Source: Paraconiothyrium sp. Pb-2020 (Eukaryota > Ascomycota > Dothideomycetes > Pleosporales > Didymosphaeriaceae). Taken from it: a stretch of 64,000 nucleotides of DNA. Positions within the stretch are counted from its first letter, which is position 1; the number at the start of each line of letters is the position of its first letter. Made by a program: the position numbers and the translations under genes. The notes below the pieces were generated by a model. That model saw only the letters and a list, made by a program, of their open reading frames with translations. It was not told the origin of the DNA and did no database searches. This document shows positions 11,026-22,343 of the stretch, one piece after another. The stretch spans positions 1,612,001 through 1,676,000 of the forward strand of contig JAJUBI010000003.1 in assembly GCA_022419385.1 (NCBI GenBank), read 5' to 3'.

Positions 11026-12089
11026 TTACGCTTCCACTGCAGAAGACTGCTCTCCGGTGCCGAATACGCGGAACTGGATGAAGATGATCACATCTTCGAC
11101 GATGGTGCCAAGGGAGCCGATCAGCCATGGAAGATTCGTGAGGAAATACTCCTTCTCGACGGAGTGGAACAGGATGCCCGCGCCGTACGTTGCATTGCCT
11201 AACAGCGACAGGATGAAGAAGAGCAGCGAAAGGCCCTCGCACGAGCGGTCCTTCTGGTTCTTGACAATCTGCGGGATGCGCGCTCCGAGGTAGCATACGG
11301 CGCTTGCGTAGCCCAGAATCGAGGCACCAAGAGGCGTCTCTGGGTCCGAGGAGGAGCCGTCGTTCTCGGGTGTAGGTACCCAGACTCCGGTCCGCCATGC
11401 GATGGCCCATCCCGCTGCACCCACAGCGCACACACCGAAGATACTCAGGGTGTTCTTGAGCCATGCGGATTGAGACGCCTCGTCTTCCTCCTCCAGCAAG
11501 CTTGGCAAGCTACTTGCCCTTCTCCTCCTCTCCCTCGCACTCGCCGCACTGCTCCTCCTCCTCGTATGGCTCCCGGGCAGTCCTACGTTGGAGCTATCCC
11601 TGCGTCCAAGCAGCGGCTGCTCAATGCTGTCTTCGCTGCGGGTGGACGCCTTGCGGGCAGCCTTGCGGGCATTCTTGGCGTTGTAGTAGACGCATTGGGT
11701 GATGAGGATCAGGTCGGCAAAGCAGAAGTAAACTGCGAGGGCGATTACAGTGGGGACGAGCTGGGCCCAGAGAGCGCCGGCGAGGTTGGTCACGTCGCCG
11801 ATGAACCAGACGGTGAGGAATGCGAGGGAGATGCCGTCGGCGGAGGATTGGCGGTAGTTTTCGATGAGTTGGGGGACCTGTATTCTATATCAGTCACTGG
11901 TTCTTGGAAGAATGACGATGGCGTGCTGAGTCGGGTGACTCGCATCTGCATGCAGGTACCCGGCATGCTTCTTGGGATATTACTCACCAGCAAGAAGATC
12001 CACGATGCCAGCGAGATGCTGCCGAAGACACCCGACAGCGCCTCGTGGGTCGTCAGGTGCTGGCCGTGGGCTGCGATGGTCACGTTCAT
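11026..12089 (-). CDS. PQ-loop repeat vacuolar transporter (Ypq1-like)
   Basis: Two exons, 12089-11988 and 11877-11026, give 317 residues. Two PQ-loop motifs are present: LLVPQLIENYRQ (about 33-44) and ARIPQIVKNQ (about 233-242), each between membrane helices, as in the seven-helix PQ-loop family. A polar loop rich in Ser/Arg/Glu (about 102-170) separates the halves and is probably cytosolic. Yeast relatives Ypq1-3 export cationic amino acids from the vacuole; cystinosin is the animal lysosomal relative. I chose Met 12089 because the first helix follows about ten residues later, as in Ypq1. Upstream in-frame codons lack family features. Substrate is inferred from family only. Confidence 0.88.
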
Positions 12090-12826
12090 GGCGTGCTGTG
12101 TGCAGTGGCCCAGGTAGCTACACCAATTGACGGTTGGTTGGAGAGGTGGGGATTGGTGTTCAGGGCCGGTTGCAGTCGTTATGAAAAAGCTGGAGACGGG
12201 CAGGGAAGGTATGACGCAGCCCCGGTCGGTGGGCTCTGTTGGCGAGTAGGCGGCAGGCAATGTGAAAGCACCGCCAGGGCTTGGTGGAGCCGCTGCGTTG
12301 TCTGGCCTCGTCTGGCCAGGGGACCAAAAGCGCGCAAGGCACAAGAAGTCTCTGCGCGCCTCACAGCGGACGCTCTGCCGCGTTACTCTGTGGGGGATCT
12401 AGAAGCGCTCAAACGGGCGGCGGACTCTGCTGCTGATACGACGAACGAGGGCCGGCGGCGGCCCTGCAGTGGTAGCGCACGCGCCTAAATTTGGCGTCAA
12501 TGGGCTGGTGATCCCCTCCCTGGTCGTTTTCTCCCCCCATGCCCTTTGAGTGCGACGCAGGCCCACACACACGACCTTCGCCTCTCTCTGTCAGCTCCCG
12601 GCCTTGCCCGCCTGCTTCGCTCGCTCCATCCCGCACCTTCGTTCCTCATTTGCAGCCGCTTCTGAACCATCGTTTTTCCACATTCACCACGCCTAGCTGA
12701 TACGCCGGCCCATACTACTCGTTTTAATCGATACACCCACGCGTGAAACACCCGCTTTAGGCGTATACATAGCCTCCCTTCGCTCCACCCGCTCACCCGT
12801 TCTTTCGTTTCCTTCCTCTGCCAAAC
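12090..12826. promoter_or_regulatory. divergent promoter region, PQ-loop gene / Mid2-like gene
   Basis: A 737-bp interval between two divergent genes. The side leading to the Mid2-like gene is strongly CT-rich, with C/T runs ending just before the ATG, as is common in highly transcribed filamentous-fungal genes. No specific operator was assigned. Confidence 0.45.
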
Positions 12827-13675
12827 ATGCTGAGCACCATGCGGTCGTCGTGGCTTCTGTTCGCGCTGCTGGCCCTAGTCGCCCTGTCGACGGCCTTCAG
12901 CGTCGAGGAAGCTCTCAACGTCGACGGCATCAACGCCTACCTCCACCACGGCGAGAAGCGCCAGGCACAGGGCACCGGCGCCTCGTCGTCTGCCGCACCC
13001 TCCACGACTGAAGAGCCATCATCCACAGACGACACGCCCTCATCGACAGCAGCAGCGCCGTCGTCCACCGCCTCGTCCAATTCTCCAGCGGAGCCTTCGT
13101 CATCCGAAGATGCTCCATCGACGTCCGATGCCGCCGCAACGTCGCAGACCCAGCGCTCATCCGGCGTAGCCGCCACCACAACCGACGCGCCTGCTGCCTC
13201 GAAGACGTCTTCAAAGGCCGCCACCACCCCCAGCTTCACCACGAAAGCCCTTGTATCCACAGAGGTCACGCCGACTACCACCGTCATTACCATCGTCAGC
13301 GACGGACAGACCGCAGTACAGACAAGCGTCGGGTCAAGAACCGTTGAACACACCACCGGCACCACTGTCGAGTCGTCCTTGCCAACAACGGGAGCCAGCA
13401 GTAGCGGCGGCGGCGGCCTCAGCTCCACCAACAAGTCCATCATTGGCGGTGTTGTCGGTGGCGTCGGTGGTGCCATCCTTCTCGGTGGTATTGCCATCGT
13501 ATGCTGGCGCATGTGGGGAAAGAAGAAGCGCGTCACCGAAGACGACGCGGATTTGATGGCCGGCACAGGTTCCGCTCTCGGCGACAAATCGCACAGCAGC
13601 GCAAGCCCCTTCCAGTCTAAACTCGAGCAGTACCACAACCCTGGTGGCCGACCAAATGCGGCTGCCAATTTCTAG
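12827..13675 (+). CDS. Mid2/WSC-like Ser/Thr-rich single-span cell-wall sensor
   Basis: One exon, 282 residues. Residues 1-23 are a signal peptide ending in an Ala/Ser-rich cleavage region. Lys44-Arg45 is a likely Kex2 site. Residues about 50-195 are almost entirely Ser, Thr, Ala and Pro, a typical heavily O-mannosylated rod. A Gly-rich segment leads to one membrane helix (about 204-230), followed by a basic stop-transfer (GKKKR) and a cytosolic tail of about 50 residues. This is the layout of Mid2 and Wsc sensors of the cell-wall integrity pathway, in which the rod senses wall stress and the tail signals to Rho1 exchange factors. There is no cysteine-rich WSC domain, so Mid2-like fits better. 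Pathway assignment is by architecture only. Confidence 0.75.
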   Translation: MLSTMRSSWLLFALLALVALSTAFSVEEALNVDGINAYLHHGEKRQAQGTGASSSAAPSTTEEPSSTDDTPSSTAAAPSSTASSNSPAEPSSSEDAPSTSDAAATSQTQRSSGVAATTTDAPAASKTSSKAATTPSFTTKALVSTEVTPTTTVITIVSDGQTAVQTSVGSRTVEHTTGTTVESSLPTTGASSSGGGGLSSTNKSIIGGVVGGVGGAILLGGIAIVCWRMWGKKKRVTEDDADLMAGTGSALGDKSHSSASPFQSKLEQYHNPGGRPNAAANF

Positions 13676-14707
13676 TGGGATGATTGGTCGCAGAATGTGT
13701 ACATACACAGTCGCCATCACTGGACGACTGTTTGACGACTTAGACGACCCTTTTCGAGATTGGCGCGAGCGTGACCGTCCTGTAGTTTTTCATAGGCGAT
13801 GCTCTGTATGGTGGGACGTCTAATACTTGTACTACAGGACGGCCTGACTCAATCAAGGTTTTGTGATATCTTTTGCATTGCAGGCGTAGGTGCTGTCTTT
13901 TATTCTTTACCGATTTCCTTTGATCTCCGGCATCAGCCTGCAATGCGATAGCAGTGTGGCATGACAGCGAGAACGGTGTTAGAATGGGACTTTGCACTAG
14001 CGGTTATATATCCTTTGTAATGGGACGACGTTGTTCATGTCATTCCTTTGCTGGACAAGTTGAGATGGATGGATGGATGTTATAAGATCAAAAGTAATTC
14101 AGTCATGTAAAGTCACCAAACTCGTGGATCGAAGTGCTCTTGCAGATGACTCCTGAGTGCCTGTAGGGATCCAGATATCTCCCGAACTACACCACGATGT
14201 TGTAGCTCTTTAGCAGTATCAAAGGACGCTTCGTATCATCGGCGCGCAGTTCGGGATACCAGAATACTTGGTGACCTCGCCATCATGCTACATGCGGGGA
14301 CGTGCCCAGCACCTCTTTTCACACCAAGACCAAATACGACAGTGGCGTAGCGCCCACCACCTCCGGACGTTGCGGTAGCACGCCTTCAATGTCTTTGATG
14401 TATAGAGTTGTTTCTCGGATGACGTTGTGCCACGGGGTAACGAGCCCTGTCATCCTCATGTTTCAGCACCGTCTCAACGCGACTAAGCGACAGCCCATCG
14501 AGTAACACTCCTGCGAGCTTCGACGCGACAAAACGATATGCGCGTCAAGGCGCTGTCCTGTAGATCATGCCCATCGCAACAATATGAACGTCGCTAAGCC
14601 CACTGAAGATGTGGTTTCGACCTCCTCCGCCTTGACCTCTGCTATCCTGCGCTGGACGCCTACCCTCGCCACCACCGTAATTCTAAACGATTATTCGCGA
14701 CGCAACC
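13676..14707. other. intergenic, no gene seen
   Basis: About 1 kb with a short GATG microsatellite near 14064-14079 and only brief, overlapping ORFs. No domain, RNA gene or repeat family was recognised. The right end should be the promoter of the small secreted protein gene. Confidence 0.45.
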
Positions 14708-15240
14708 ATGCTCCCACCTTCGCTTTGGATGCTCGTCGCCTTCGCGCTTCCCACCCTCACGTATTCCTCGCCATCCCCACCCTACCTGGTCGGTGATGAC
14801 TTCACGCACTTGATCCCCCGGCACACACTCTTCTTCCGCCAGTCCACAAACCTCCAATCCTTCACTAGCGCTTTGGGCGGCTTCTCCGCGTCCCCAATCG
14901 AGAACTCTGGAGACTCAAAGAGACCGTTCAAGGTCGATGGGGACACATTTCCGGACTTCGATACTGCGAGTCAAAGGAGCTGCGATAATCAATTCCAGAG
15001 CTGTAGCAAGGCCGCAAATGAGAAAGGAAATAAAGGCGATCTCACTGTAAGCCAGTGCGATACACAGAAAGGTAAGATGACTGTGGGTGAGGGACGTGAG
15101 GAGGGGCTGATAAGGGAATAGGGCAGTGTACTGATGCGCAGAAGAGCGCGACGGTAAAGGATTTCCAGACTTCGGTTGCGAGCACGAACATTGGGCCTGA
15201 TCCGGACTTTCCGGATTTCGATCTCATTTGTGAGGGGTAG
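14708..15240 (+). CDS. small secreted protein with duplicated CDxQxxxC motif (160 aa)
   Basis: Two exons, 14708-15071 and 15122-15240, give 160 residues. An N-terminal hydrophobic segment (about 1-20, ending TYSSPSPP) looks like a signal peptide. The mature part is polar. It contains two copies of C-D-x-Q-x-x-x-C: CDNQFQSC (about 97-104) and CDTQKGQC (about 119-126), with a fifth cysteine near the end. It also has two copies of an FPDFD motif (in GDTFPDFD and DPDFPDFD). The 50-bp intron is supported because joining to the first downstream AG keeps the second Cys motif in frame. It is probably extracellular and could be a wall-associated or effector-like protein. I recognise no enzyme signature and assign no function. 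Confidence 0.75.
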
Positions 15241-15950
15241 GGGTAGGAAAGGGAACATGAGAACGAAAAGAGTTACAGTGGGTGATGAACGAAAACTTAT
15301 TTCTGGAAGAGGAAAGCAGTGCGTTACAGTTGGTAGGATTGTACTGGTCTGCTGTGTCGAGAGAAGTCTCATGGCGCCCTGCAGGGATCTTTGGGATCGA
15401 GGAGCGAGTGGATGTCAGCGACACTCAGAGGTACAGCCAGGCCTGAGGTGACAAAGGTCAGACGGCAGAACGAAATGCCCCGTGAACGTTTCGAGATAAT
15501 GAAGGCCTTCCAGCTTCTGGACACGAATCGGAGTCGCCTGCTACCGAAAGGTGAGAGTGGAAAAGAGATACAGAGAAAAAATGCCTATATTCAGAGTCCA
15601 CATCTTACACTTGTGCTGTGTTCACCATATGTCGTTAAAGAAGGTCGTGTTCCTAGCTAGCGCCATGGCCAGTGCTCAATTGAGTAATTTCAGTCGTGAC
15701 CCTCCTACCTCCACCACTCTTACGTCGCAGTCCTTACATCGAAAAGCATTTGGCACGCGTTTTCTTCCTCGACTTTACTCGTTCAGGCGCCTGTAGCTTT
15801 TGGTTATGCCCCGATATACGTGACATCTAGGCTTTTTCAATCACGCGTATCGTGCGCGTTCAAAGCTTTCCTGCAATGGAGCTCAACGCTTGACTAGCTC
15901 TGTTCACTTGTTTATACCCTCCCTAATGATTAACCTCGGATCTTGCAAAT
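15241..15950. other. intergenic, no gene seen
   Basis: A 710-bp stretch between two plus-strand genes. It contains only short ORFs without recognisable motifs. It presumably holds the 3' flank of the secreted-protein gene and the promoter of the resolvase gene. Confidence 0.45.
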
Positions 15951-17336
15951 ATGTCACCCGCGAATAAAATCTTCGCGCTGTTCCTGACAAAAAAGGGCCC
16001 GACCGTTAGGGCAATGCAAGTGGTGCTCCAGAGCATTGGAGAAGCTACAACAGGCACCAAAGATGTGTTGCAAACCCGTCTTCTCACCAAGGCCTTGTAC
16101 AACAAATTTCCACACTCACTCTTACGCGACGGCGTAGTTAAGACACCTAGGATCTTATCCATCGACATGGGAATCAAAAATCTTGCCTATTGCGTTGCAG
16201 ATGTCGAGAGGCCTACACCCACCCGTGACAGTACAAATATGAACATCCGCAGCTGGCGTCGACTAAACCTCAGTGAAGCATTCCGGGACAACTCGCTGGG
16301 TGGGGACCAGGAGAGCCTTGCAAAAGAAGCAGCTTTGAATGGTCGAGAAGATGATGATCTTTATACGCCGCAAAACTTATCGCGAATGGCGTACTGGTTT
16401 TTGAGCAAGGCCTTGTCTGATTGGAGCCCGGATATCATTCTCATTGAACGACAAAGATGGCGTAGCTCGGGGAGCCCTACGATACAGCAATGGACGGTAC
16501 GAGTCAACACGCTGGAAGCCACTATGTGGGCTGTGATGGAAACCCTGAAGAGCGAACGCGTAAAGTACTCACAATGGCAGATGTATGCTGTGGACCCCAA
16601 GCGCGTGGGACACTTCTGGCTCGATGGTGTAACGCCGACAGCGGAGCCGAAGCCTGCGCAAGCGAGTAAGAAGAAGGCCTCGAAGTCTTCGATCAAATCT
16701 AAGGAGGACGAAGAATATAATGAAGAACCCAAAGATGAAGAAGCAGGAAGCAACAAGAAGCTCACCCGCGGAAATGCCGAGAAGAAAGCAAAGATTCAGC
16801 TTCTACGCTCCTGGCTCGACTCAAACAAACCATCGACCGCTAGCAGCCATTGCGCAGATCCCGAAACAGCCTATCCCAATATATCCTTCACATTCTCCCA
16901 CAAGGAACAAATGTCGTCCCCAACAGGCTACGGCGCTGACGCCACGCGACAAGCCCTGCTCTACGCAACTGACAGCCCTTCTGAAAGGGCGAAGAGGACC
17001 GATTACTACAAGGCTTACGTGAAAAAGGTAGATGACATCACAGATTCCTTCTTGCAAGCCGCGGCGTGGGTGGCTTGGGAAGAGAATTTGAGAAATTTAA
17101 GCTCAGAGGTGGATGAGTTGAGAGTGCAGGTGGAGGAAAAGCTGGGGCGGAAGATGAACGTGCCTTGGCATTTGGCAGATGCTGTGAAGGAGCTGCAGGA
17201 AAAGGGTGCAACGAAAGATGGATCAGATCGGGAGGTCGTGAATGCTAAGAACACAAATACGTTGAAAACAACAGCGGCAGATTCCATGGAGGCATTGGAC
17301 AAACATACAAAAGCCAAGAAGAAAGCAAAAGAATGA
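15951..17336 (+). CDS. cce1: mitochondrial Holliday-junction resolvase (Cce1/Ydc2 family)
   Basis: One exon of 461 residues. An N-terminal SAP-like DNA-binding helix pair (about 20-48) precedes an RNase H-fold nuclease. Catalytic acidic residues can be placed at SIDMGIKNLAYC (Asp about 72), LIERQRWRS (Glu about 166) and DDITDSFLQAAAW (Asp pair about 361-364). These match the four-carboxylate active site of yeast Cce1 and fission-yeast Ydc2. A lysine/glutamate-rich insertion (about 225-285) and a long charged C-terminus make it larger than the yeast enzymes (Cce1 about 350 aa, Ydc2 about 260). It should cleave four-way junctions in mitochondrial DNA and so affect mtDNA segregation. Basic N-terminal residues are compatible with mitochondrial import. 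Confidence 0.9.
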   Translation: MSPANKIFALFLTKKGPTVRAMQVVLQSIGEATTGTKDVLQTRLLTKALYNKFPHSLLRDGVVKTPRILSIDMGIKNLAYCVADVERPTPTRDSTNMNIRSWRRLNLSEAFRDNSLGGDQESLAKEAALNGREDDDLYTPQNLSRMAYWFLSKALSDWSPDIILIERQRWRSSGSPTIQQWTVRVNTLEATMWAVMETLKSERVKYSQWQMYAVDPKRVGHFWLDGVTPTAEPKPAQASKKKASKSSIKSKEDEEYNEEPKDEEAGSNKKLTRGNAEKKAKIQLLRSWLDSNKPSTASSHCADPETAYPNISFTFSHKEQMSSPTGYGADATRQALLYATDSPSERAKRTDYYKAYVKKVDDITDSFLQAAAWVAWEENLRNLSSEVDELRVQVEEKLGRKMNVPWHLADAVKELQEKGATKDGSDREVVNAKNTNTLKTTAADSMEALDKHTKAKKKAKE

Positions 17337-18757
17337 TCCAGAAAAGCATGACAGCCACACAGTGGGGATCCAGGTCGGTGCAATGACCTGACTTCACGTA
17401 GCTCCTTTTCATACTAGAAAAGGGCCATTCTAGATAAGGATAAACTTATGCTGTAAACTGCGTTAGTTTTCATTCCAGGACAAAAGTGTGTTATCGGACA
17501 GGCCGTCGAGTTCTTTGTAGGTTGGCAACATCTCATGAGATCTCCACGGTGGCGACCATCTTCTTCAATTCCTCGGCACTCGTTACCACCAGTGCCCTAC
17601 CAATGAGCTACGGAGCATACACCGGTACCATGGAATGCCTGATGCACGCCATACTACGCTAGCCAACACCTTTGATGAGATTCTTACGGCTCATTAAACA
17701 TGGCGTTGGACCTGGTCCCATTCTGGAAGCGCCGGCAACCACTCCACATGGATCATCGACAAGGATTTTCAAGTCTCCACACATGATATCGTCTGTCAGG
17801 GGAATGTCGACACCCGCAAGACGCGTGGACACACTTGATCCACTTGTCTTTGAGAGCCGAAATCAGATTTGGTTGAAGAAGGAAAGATTCATGGACTTTG
17901 CATGGCGTTTTAAGCCGAAAAGGCTGAGTCTGCGGTGTACGACTTTCAAAAAAAAAAAAAAAAAGGAATGATGATGGTAACGGTCATCTTCTTCTAGTGC
18001 TGTCAAGCGTGAAGACGTGTCAAGAAGGTCCTCTACCACAAAGCTCGACTGCGACGGGTAACCATGTGACTTTCAGGTCTCTTTGGCTCCTTGTGCCAAA
18101 ACAACTCTCTTCTCCCATGTTAGCGGATTCTGGTATTTTAGGAGCACAAATCCAAGCTTTTCATCTGCTAAGTAGGCGTTGACCTTTCGCTACATAGTCC
18201 AGCGCTCCATGCACGATTTGTATACGGGGATCGCAGACAGACATGGCACTAGGCGTAGCCGATTTTGGTGCTGGATCGCTGGAGTTTATTTGAAAAGGCA
18301 AGCGCCAAGGAGGGCTTTCATGCACTTCATGCTTGACTGTGACGATGGCCGCTGAGCAGGGCCAGTGAAGATTCATCAGTCCCTGAGGTGATGATATGCA
18401 TCAGAACTGCAGGTACTGGAGCGGAAGAGGTAGATACATGTGGAAGCTACCTGGGAATTCCTGGAACTCAAAGGCATGCCATCTTTGTTACCTAGAATGC
18501 ACGATATGTCGATGCATACGACGACATATTCTATTCTGGTCGATTACATGACAAAAACCTGTTATGTCACAGTCAAACGAGCTTGAAAACTGTCGATTGT
18601 AAATGTTCTGCGAGAGCTCCTACTCCGAACTCGTCCGTGGCTGCAGGATCCGGTGCGCGGACTAATACTAGCTCCGCGATCCTTCCGAGATTCTAAGTTG
18701 GCACACATCTGGTCACTCAAGGAGGCTCTGATTCTTCTACGGATTTTTATGCAGGAA
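17337..18757. other. intergenic with possible relic coding fragments
   Basis: No intact gene was recognised in about 1.4 kb. On the minus strand, roughly 17870-17530, two stretches read like protein (one includes GVDIPLTDDIMCGDL; the other ends ELKKMVATVEIS before a stop), but stops lie around and between them and no start was found. An A17 tract lies at 17948-17964. This may be the remains of a gene or chance open frames. Confidence 0.3.
17948..17964. repeat. A17 homopolymer tract
   Basis: Seventeen consecutive A on the plus strand, in a gene-free interval. It may be a retroposition scar or simple slippage. A second tract of 15 A lies at 56340-56354. Confidence 0.9.
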
Positions 18758-20338
18758 ATGGAATTCTGCTTTATTGACAACAACACGGCACTTCGTCCGC
18801 TTGTACTCAAGCGTGTACGCGCCCATGCGCTAAAGGGCAAGAACTTGGGAAAATCCATACCGGCCAGAGGTCATAGACGGCGACAATGTGAGAAAGAAGC
18901 TGAGCCTCGACTTCAGATTGAAGCAACATCTCAGAGCAACCCTTACAACAATCACGGAAGACCACTTCTCCCAAAACCCTCAAAGGATAGCTTTGACAAC
19001 TATGCAACATACCTTATGCCGAAGAACTCACCCTGGACTTACTTTTGTGGCACCGAGCTCTCCTATTTTGTAACATCGGATCGTCTTACTTCATCGAGCC
19101 AGTATCTGATCCATGAATGTACGTGAGACTTGTCCTATCCGATCACTCACGCAACTAAGGTGACCAATCATATCAAACGCAGTTCATCACGCTTTATCCC
19201 AAACACTCTACCCCGTCAGCTTCTGCCGCACGTCTCAACAAACGGAGACCTCCTGGTTCATCCTCATGATGAATAACCCATGCGGTAATTTGCAAACCCC
19301 ACTCAGCTCAATCCTAGTATCATTTTAACGCGTGAAACAAAAGTTTTTCACTGTGGCCTCGCCATGACTAGTGCGCACATTTCCGGTCACACCAATCAGC
19401 GCGACACGACTTTCGAATCCATCCGGCACTTCATGGAAGCTATGCGGCTTCTTCGCCGCGAACTCAGTTCCAGTACCTCGACTACACTATCTAGTCTCAT
19501 TGTCATGGTCTCCCTTGCAATCCATGCTAATCTTACCGATACTTTGCATGAGAGCCGGACGCACCTTCTAGCTCTTAAGCATATTATCGATACACAACTA
19601 GGCGGCCTTGCCTCACTGTGTGAGAGTGAGCCCGAAATAGGCAACAAGGTTCGACGCGCGGATTTGCATCTCGCACTTTCAGAGGGAACTCCTACGCTTT
19701 TTGGGTCGCGATGGGGACATCTACCAGCAACACTTCACGTCGTTCCTTTGCCCAAAAGAAAGCTTTCCATTGAGATGCCGCATCCACTAGGCAACACGGC
19801 ACAGGCTCTGCAGGCAAGTATCAGGGATGTTTTAACACTGTGTAGCTATTCTGGGAGCAGGCAGCTCGATGGGTTCCAGTATCAGAACCTTGTAATTTCA
19901 ATCACCCAACGATTAGCCGATTATTATGCCCTATCCGATACGAAACCGCAGTCTGTACTGAACAAAGTTTGTCAACATGGCTTTCTTGCTTTCATGAGTA
20001 CGCTTCTACACCATGGCGAGCAGAGGCCGGTTTGTTCTGCGTTACTGTCGGAGAAGCTGAGAGAAGGACTCGATCGATTTATAGATGACACGAAAGAGAG
20101 GGATGAGCTTCAAACCTTCCAACTATGGCTTCTCTTTGTCTACGCAATCGCGGCGGAAAAGTATGACGTGTTTTGCGATACATCGTCGCTTCTTACGCCA
20201 CGGCTTCATTTGCTAGTTCAAGAGCTTACTATCCAAGGGTGGGAAAATGTCAAGATGTGTTTATGCAAGTACGCGTGGATTGCGGAATTTCATGATGAGG
20301 CGGGTAGCAAGTTTTGGAATAGTATAGCCTGCGTATGA
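18758..20338 (+). CDS. fungal-specific transcription-factor-like protein without a zinc cluster
   Basis: Three exons: 18758-19118, 19183-19284, 19344-20338, giving about 485 residues. The N-terminus (MEFCFID...RVRAHALKGKN) is the short basic opening seen in many Pezizomycotina proteins of the Fungal_trans_2-type group that lack the Zn2Cys6 finger. The joined middle reads LYPVSFCRTSQQTETSWF, then VFHCGLAMTSA, and continues into an all-helical C-terminal regulatory-like region. An in-frame ATG at 18749 would add three residues; 18758 has the better start context (G at -3 and +4). Such proteins are presumed nuclear regulators, but DNA binding is not evident from sequence. No target can be inferred. 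The next gene (SDR) is convergent. Confidence 0.75.
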
Positions 20339-20597
20339 TGGTGAGAAAATACAAAAATTGACTTGTGATAGCCAAAGGACAACTTGAAAGAATGAAGACG
20401 TGATGGCATTCAATTATAGCGAGAAATCCTTCCAAGCTTAGATGTCAAGCGAATTCGGTACCCATCCATCGCCCAAGCAATTCTCGGTGGTTTGCTGGAC
20501 AGAGTGCAGATCCGAGGGTTATTGTATTCGAAGCTGATAGGTATATGCAGAAAATGGGAATCAGCCTTGATATACCAACTTCGAATAGACCCATAAA

Positions 20598-21846
20598 TCA
20601 GCATATCGTCCCACCGTTTCCTCCGCCCTTGAGAGCCTCGATATCGACGTGATGGCCGCTGGAGATGAGTGTCTTGAGCAAATCATGGAAAACACGCTCT
20701 TGTGTACGCTTGCCACTCGAATTCGTGATCCACAACGGGACGTTCTCACTGCGAAGTGTTAGCTCAAGCTCCGGAGGCGTGACTAAGCCCAGTTGATTCA
20801 GTATATCTACGCAGCTTAAAGTCCCCAAAACACAAGACAGGAAGCGACGTTAACAAAGGGTGGAAAACCTACTCTCTAATTTTGCACTCGGAACAATACT
20901 TTCCATGGCTGTCCGGCCCCGCAAATCCAGCTTGCAGCAAAGTTCGACTTCCTTTCTCCGTCGACCTTGCAAGTAGCGCCCTGAACATTTTCACCAAAAT
21001 CTTCATCAAAAAGCCTTGATTGCGATCTAGCTCTGAGTAGCAGAGACCAGGGCTCACAGTGTTGACAATGACGCTGGAGGACGAGAGGTGAAGAACCCCC
21101 GCTAATTCACGGACGATGTAGATTTCCAACAACTTGGTCCTAGGATACCTACATGGAATCGATCTTGTAAGCATGATCCAATGTCTTCGGGCGGTTTTCT
21201 CTCTTGAAGAAAGCGAGGAGGAATCAGGACATACGTACGTAGCAATGGCATTGAAATTCTGTTCTTCACTCAGAACGTCGAAAACGTTCCCATCGCCTCC
21301 AATCTTCTCCACACACAGCTTTACGTTATCACTGAACGCCTGATCACTCGACACGATTGTCAAGCGAGGCTGCATCCCAAATTTCTTCGCCGACTCCTGA
21401 AGTTTTGGCATCGCTCGAAATGCAAGCAACATCGTCGCCACCACATTTACTTGTAGCGTTGTCTCGCGTCCCTCTACAGCCCTGTACTGGCTCATGATAA
21501 CGCCTGCGTTACATATGAGTGCGTCCAGGCGATCTAGATTGGCTAATCTCTTGTAAAAAGCCTCCACAGAGTCCAACGACGCAAGGTCGAGTTGCCAAAC
21601 CTCGCCGGCAGCGGAGCGACCGGTCTCACGACGGAGGGTGGCGAGTGCAGCGTCGCCTTTGGATGGAGTGCGCACGGCAAGGATGATGCGACCTACGCCC
21701 ATGCTAAGGAGGTGTCTAGTGCATTCGTACCCGAGACCGGTGTTGGCACCCGTAACGATGTAGCATGAATCCGTGATGTTGGGTGGAGGTGTGGGCAGGT
21801 CCAAGGTGGTGTATTGATCTTTGATGAAGGAGATAGCGCCAGGCAT
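20598..21846 (-). CDS. short-chain dehydrogenase/reductase (344 aa)
   Basis: Three exons: 21846-21239, 21148-20873, 20748-20598. The Rossmann cofactor motif TGANTGLGYE lies near residue 33, CNAGV near 112, and the catalytic Tyr-x3-Lys in YPRTK near 205, just after the first splice junction. The third exon adds a C-terminus (ENVPLWITNSSGKRTQERVF) typical of fungal retinol-dehydrogenase-like SDRs; without it the protein would stop early at KIRE. The 90-bp first intron is stop-free and could be read through. I chose Met 21846 (MPGAISFI) over an upstream in-frame Met at 21903. It is probably NADP(H)-dependent, but the substrate is unknown. It is downstream of, and co-oriented with, the nucleotidyltransferase-like gene. 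Confidence 0.85.
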
Positions 21847-22343
21847 TATGACTTGACTGTGAACTTGGTTGCGTCTTGGTGCGTACGAGGTGGGACTGAT
21901 CACTGATAGGCTCGTCGTGAAACTTGCTGCAGGTTTCTAATAGTGGCTGAAGTCGTAAGGTACCATATGGAGTGAGTATCTTAAAGCGTTCCCTTTGGGG
22001 CTTTATATAGACTGGACCGCTCTTCCCATATTAAAAACGGTCGTTCCTCATGTTTATTTTCGTCCGAGGGAAGCGTTGATGATGGTGTCCCTCATCCGAG
22101 CATTACATTCTTTCATCCAATGAGGTGCACTGACCAATCAGAGAGATTTATCCTAAAATGGTAATAAGCGGGTCGACTGGGGTTCAGTTCGTAGAGATTG
22201 GAAGGGCTTGGATTCTGATAAACAATGACGCTAGCACCATACTTGTCATCCTTGCCGATTGGGAACAGCTGCGGGACCAGCCTACTCATGGCGACGTACA
22301 CAATTGACTTATGCACTATCGCATGTTGGCTCCACATTATCGT
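21847..22343. other. intergenic, no gene seen
   Basis: A 497-bp gap between two minus-strand genes. It should contain the SDR promoter and the 3' flank of the nucleotidyltransferase-like gene. Only short ORFs are present. Confidence 0.45.

Noticed and set aside
12937..13668. 243-codon antisense ORF over the Ser/Thr-rich wall sensor
   Set aside because: Low-complexity shadow of the Ser/Thr repeat on the other strand. The sense product has a signal peptide, sequence-typical rod and membrane helix.
14064..14079. GATG microsatellite
   Set aside because: About four copies only; ordinary simple sequence.
17585..17625. tRNA-like A-box (TAGCTCATTGG) on the minus strand
   Set aside because: No B-box GGTTCGANNCC follows at the right distance, and no cloverleaf can be folded.
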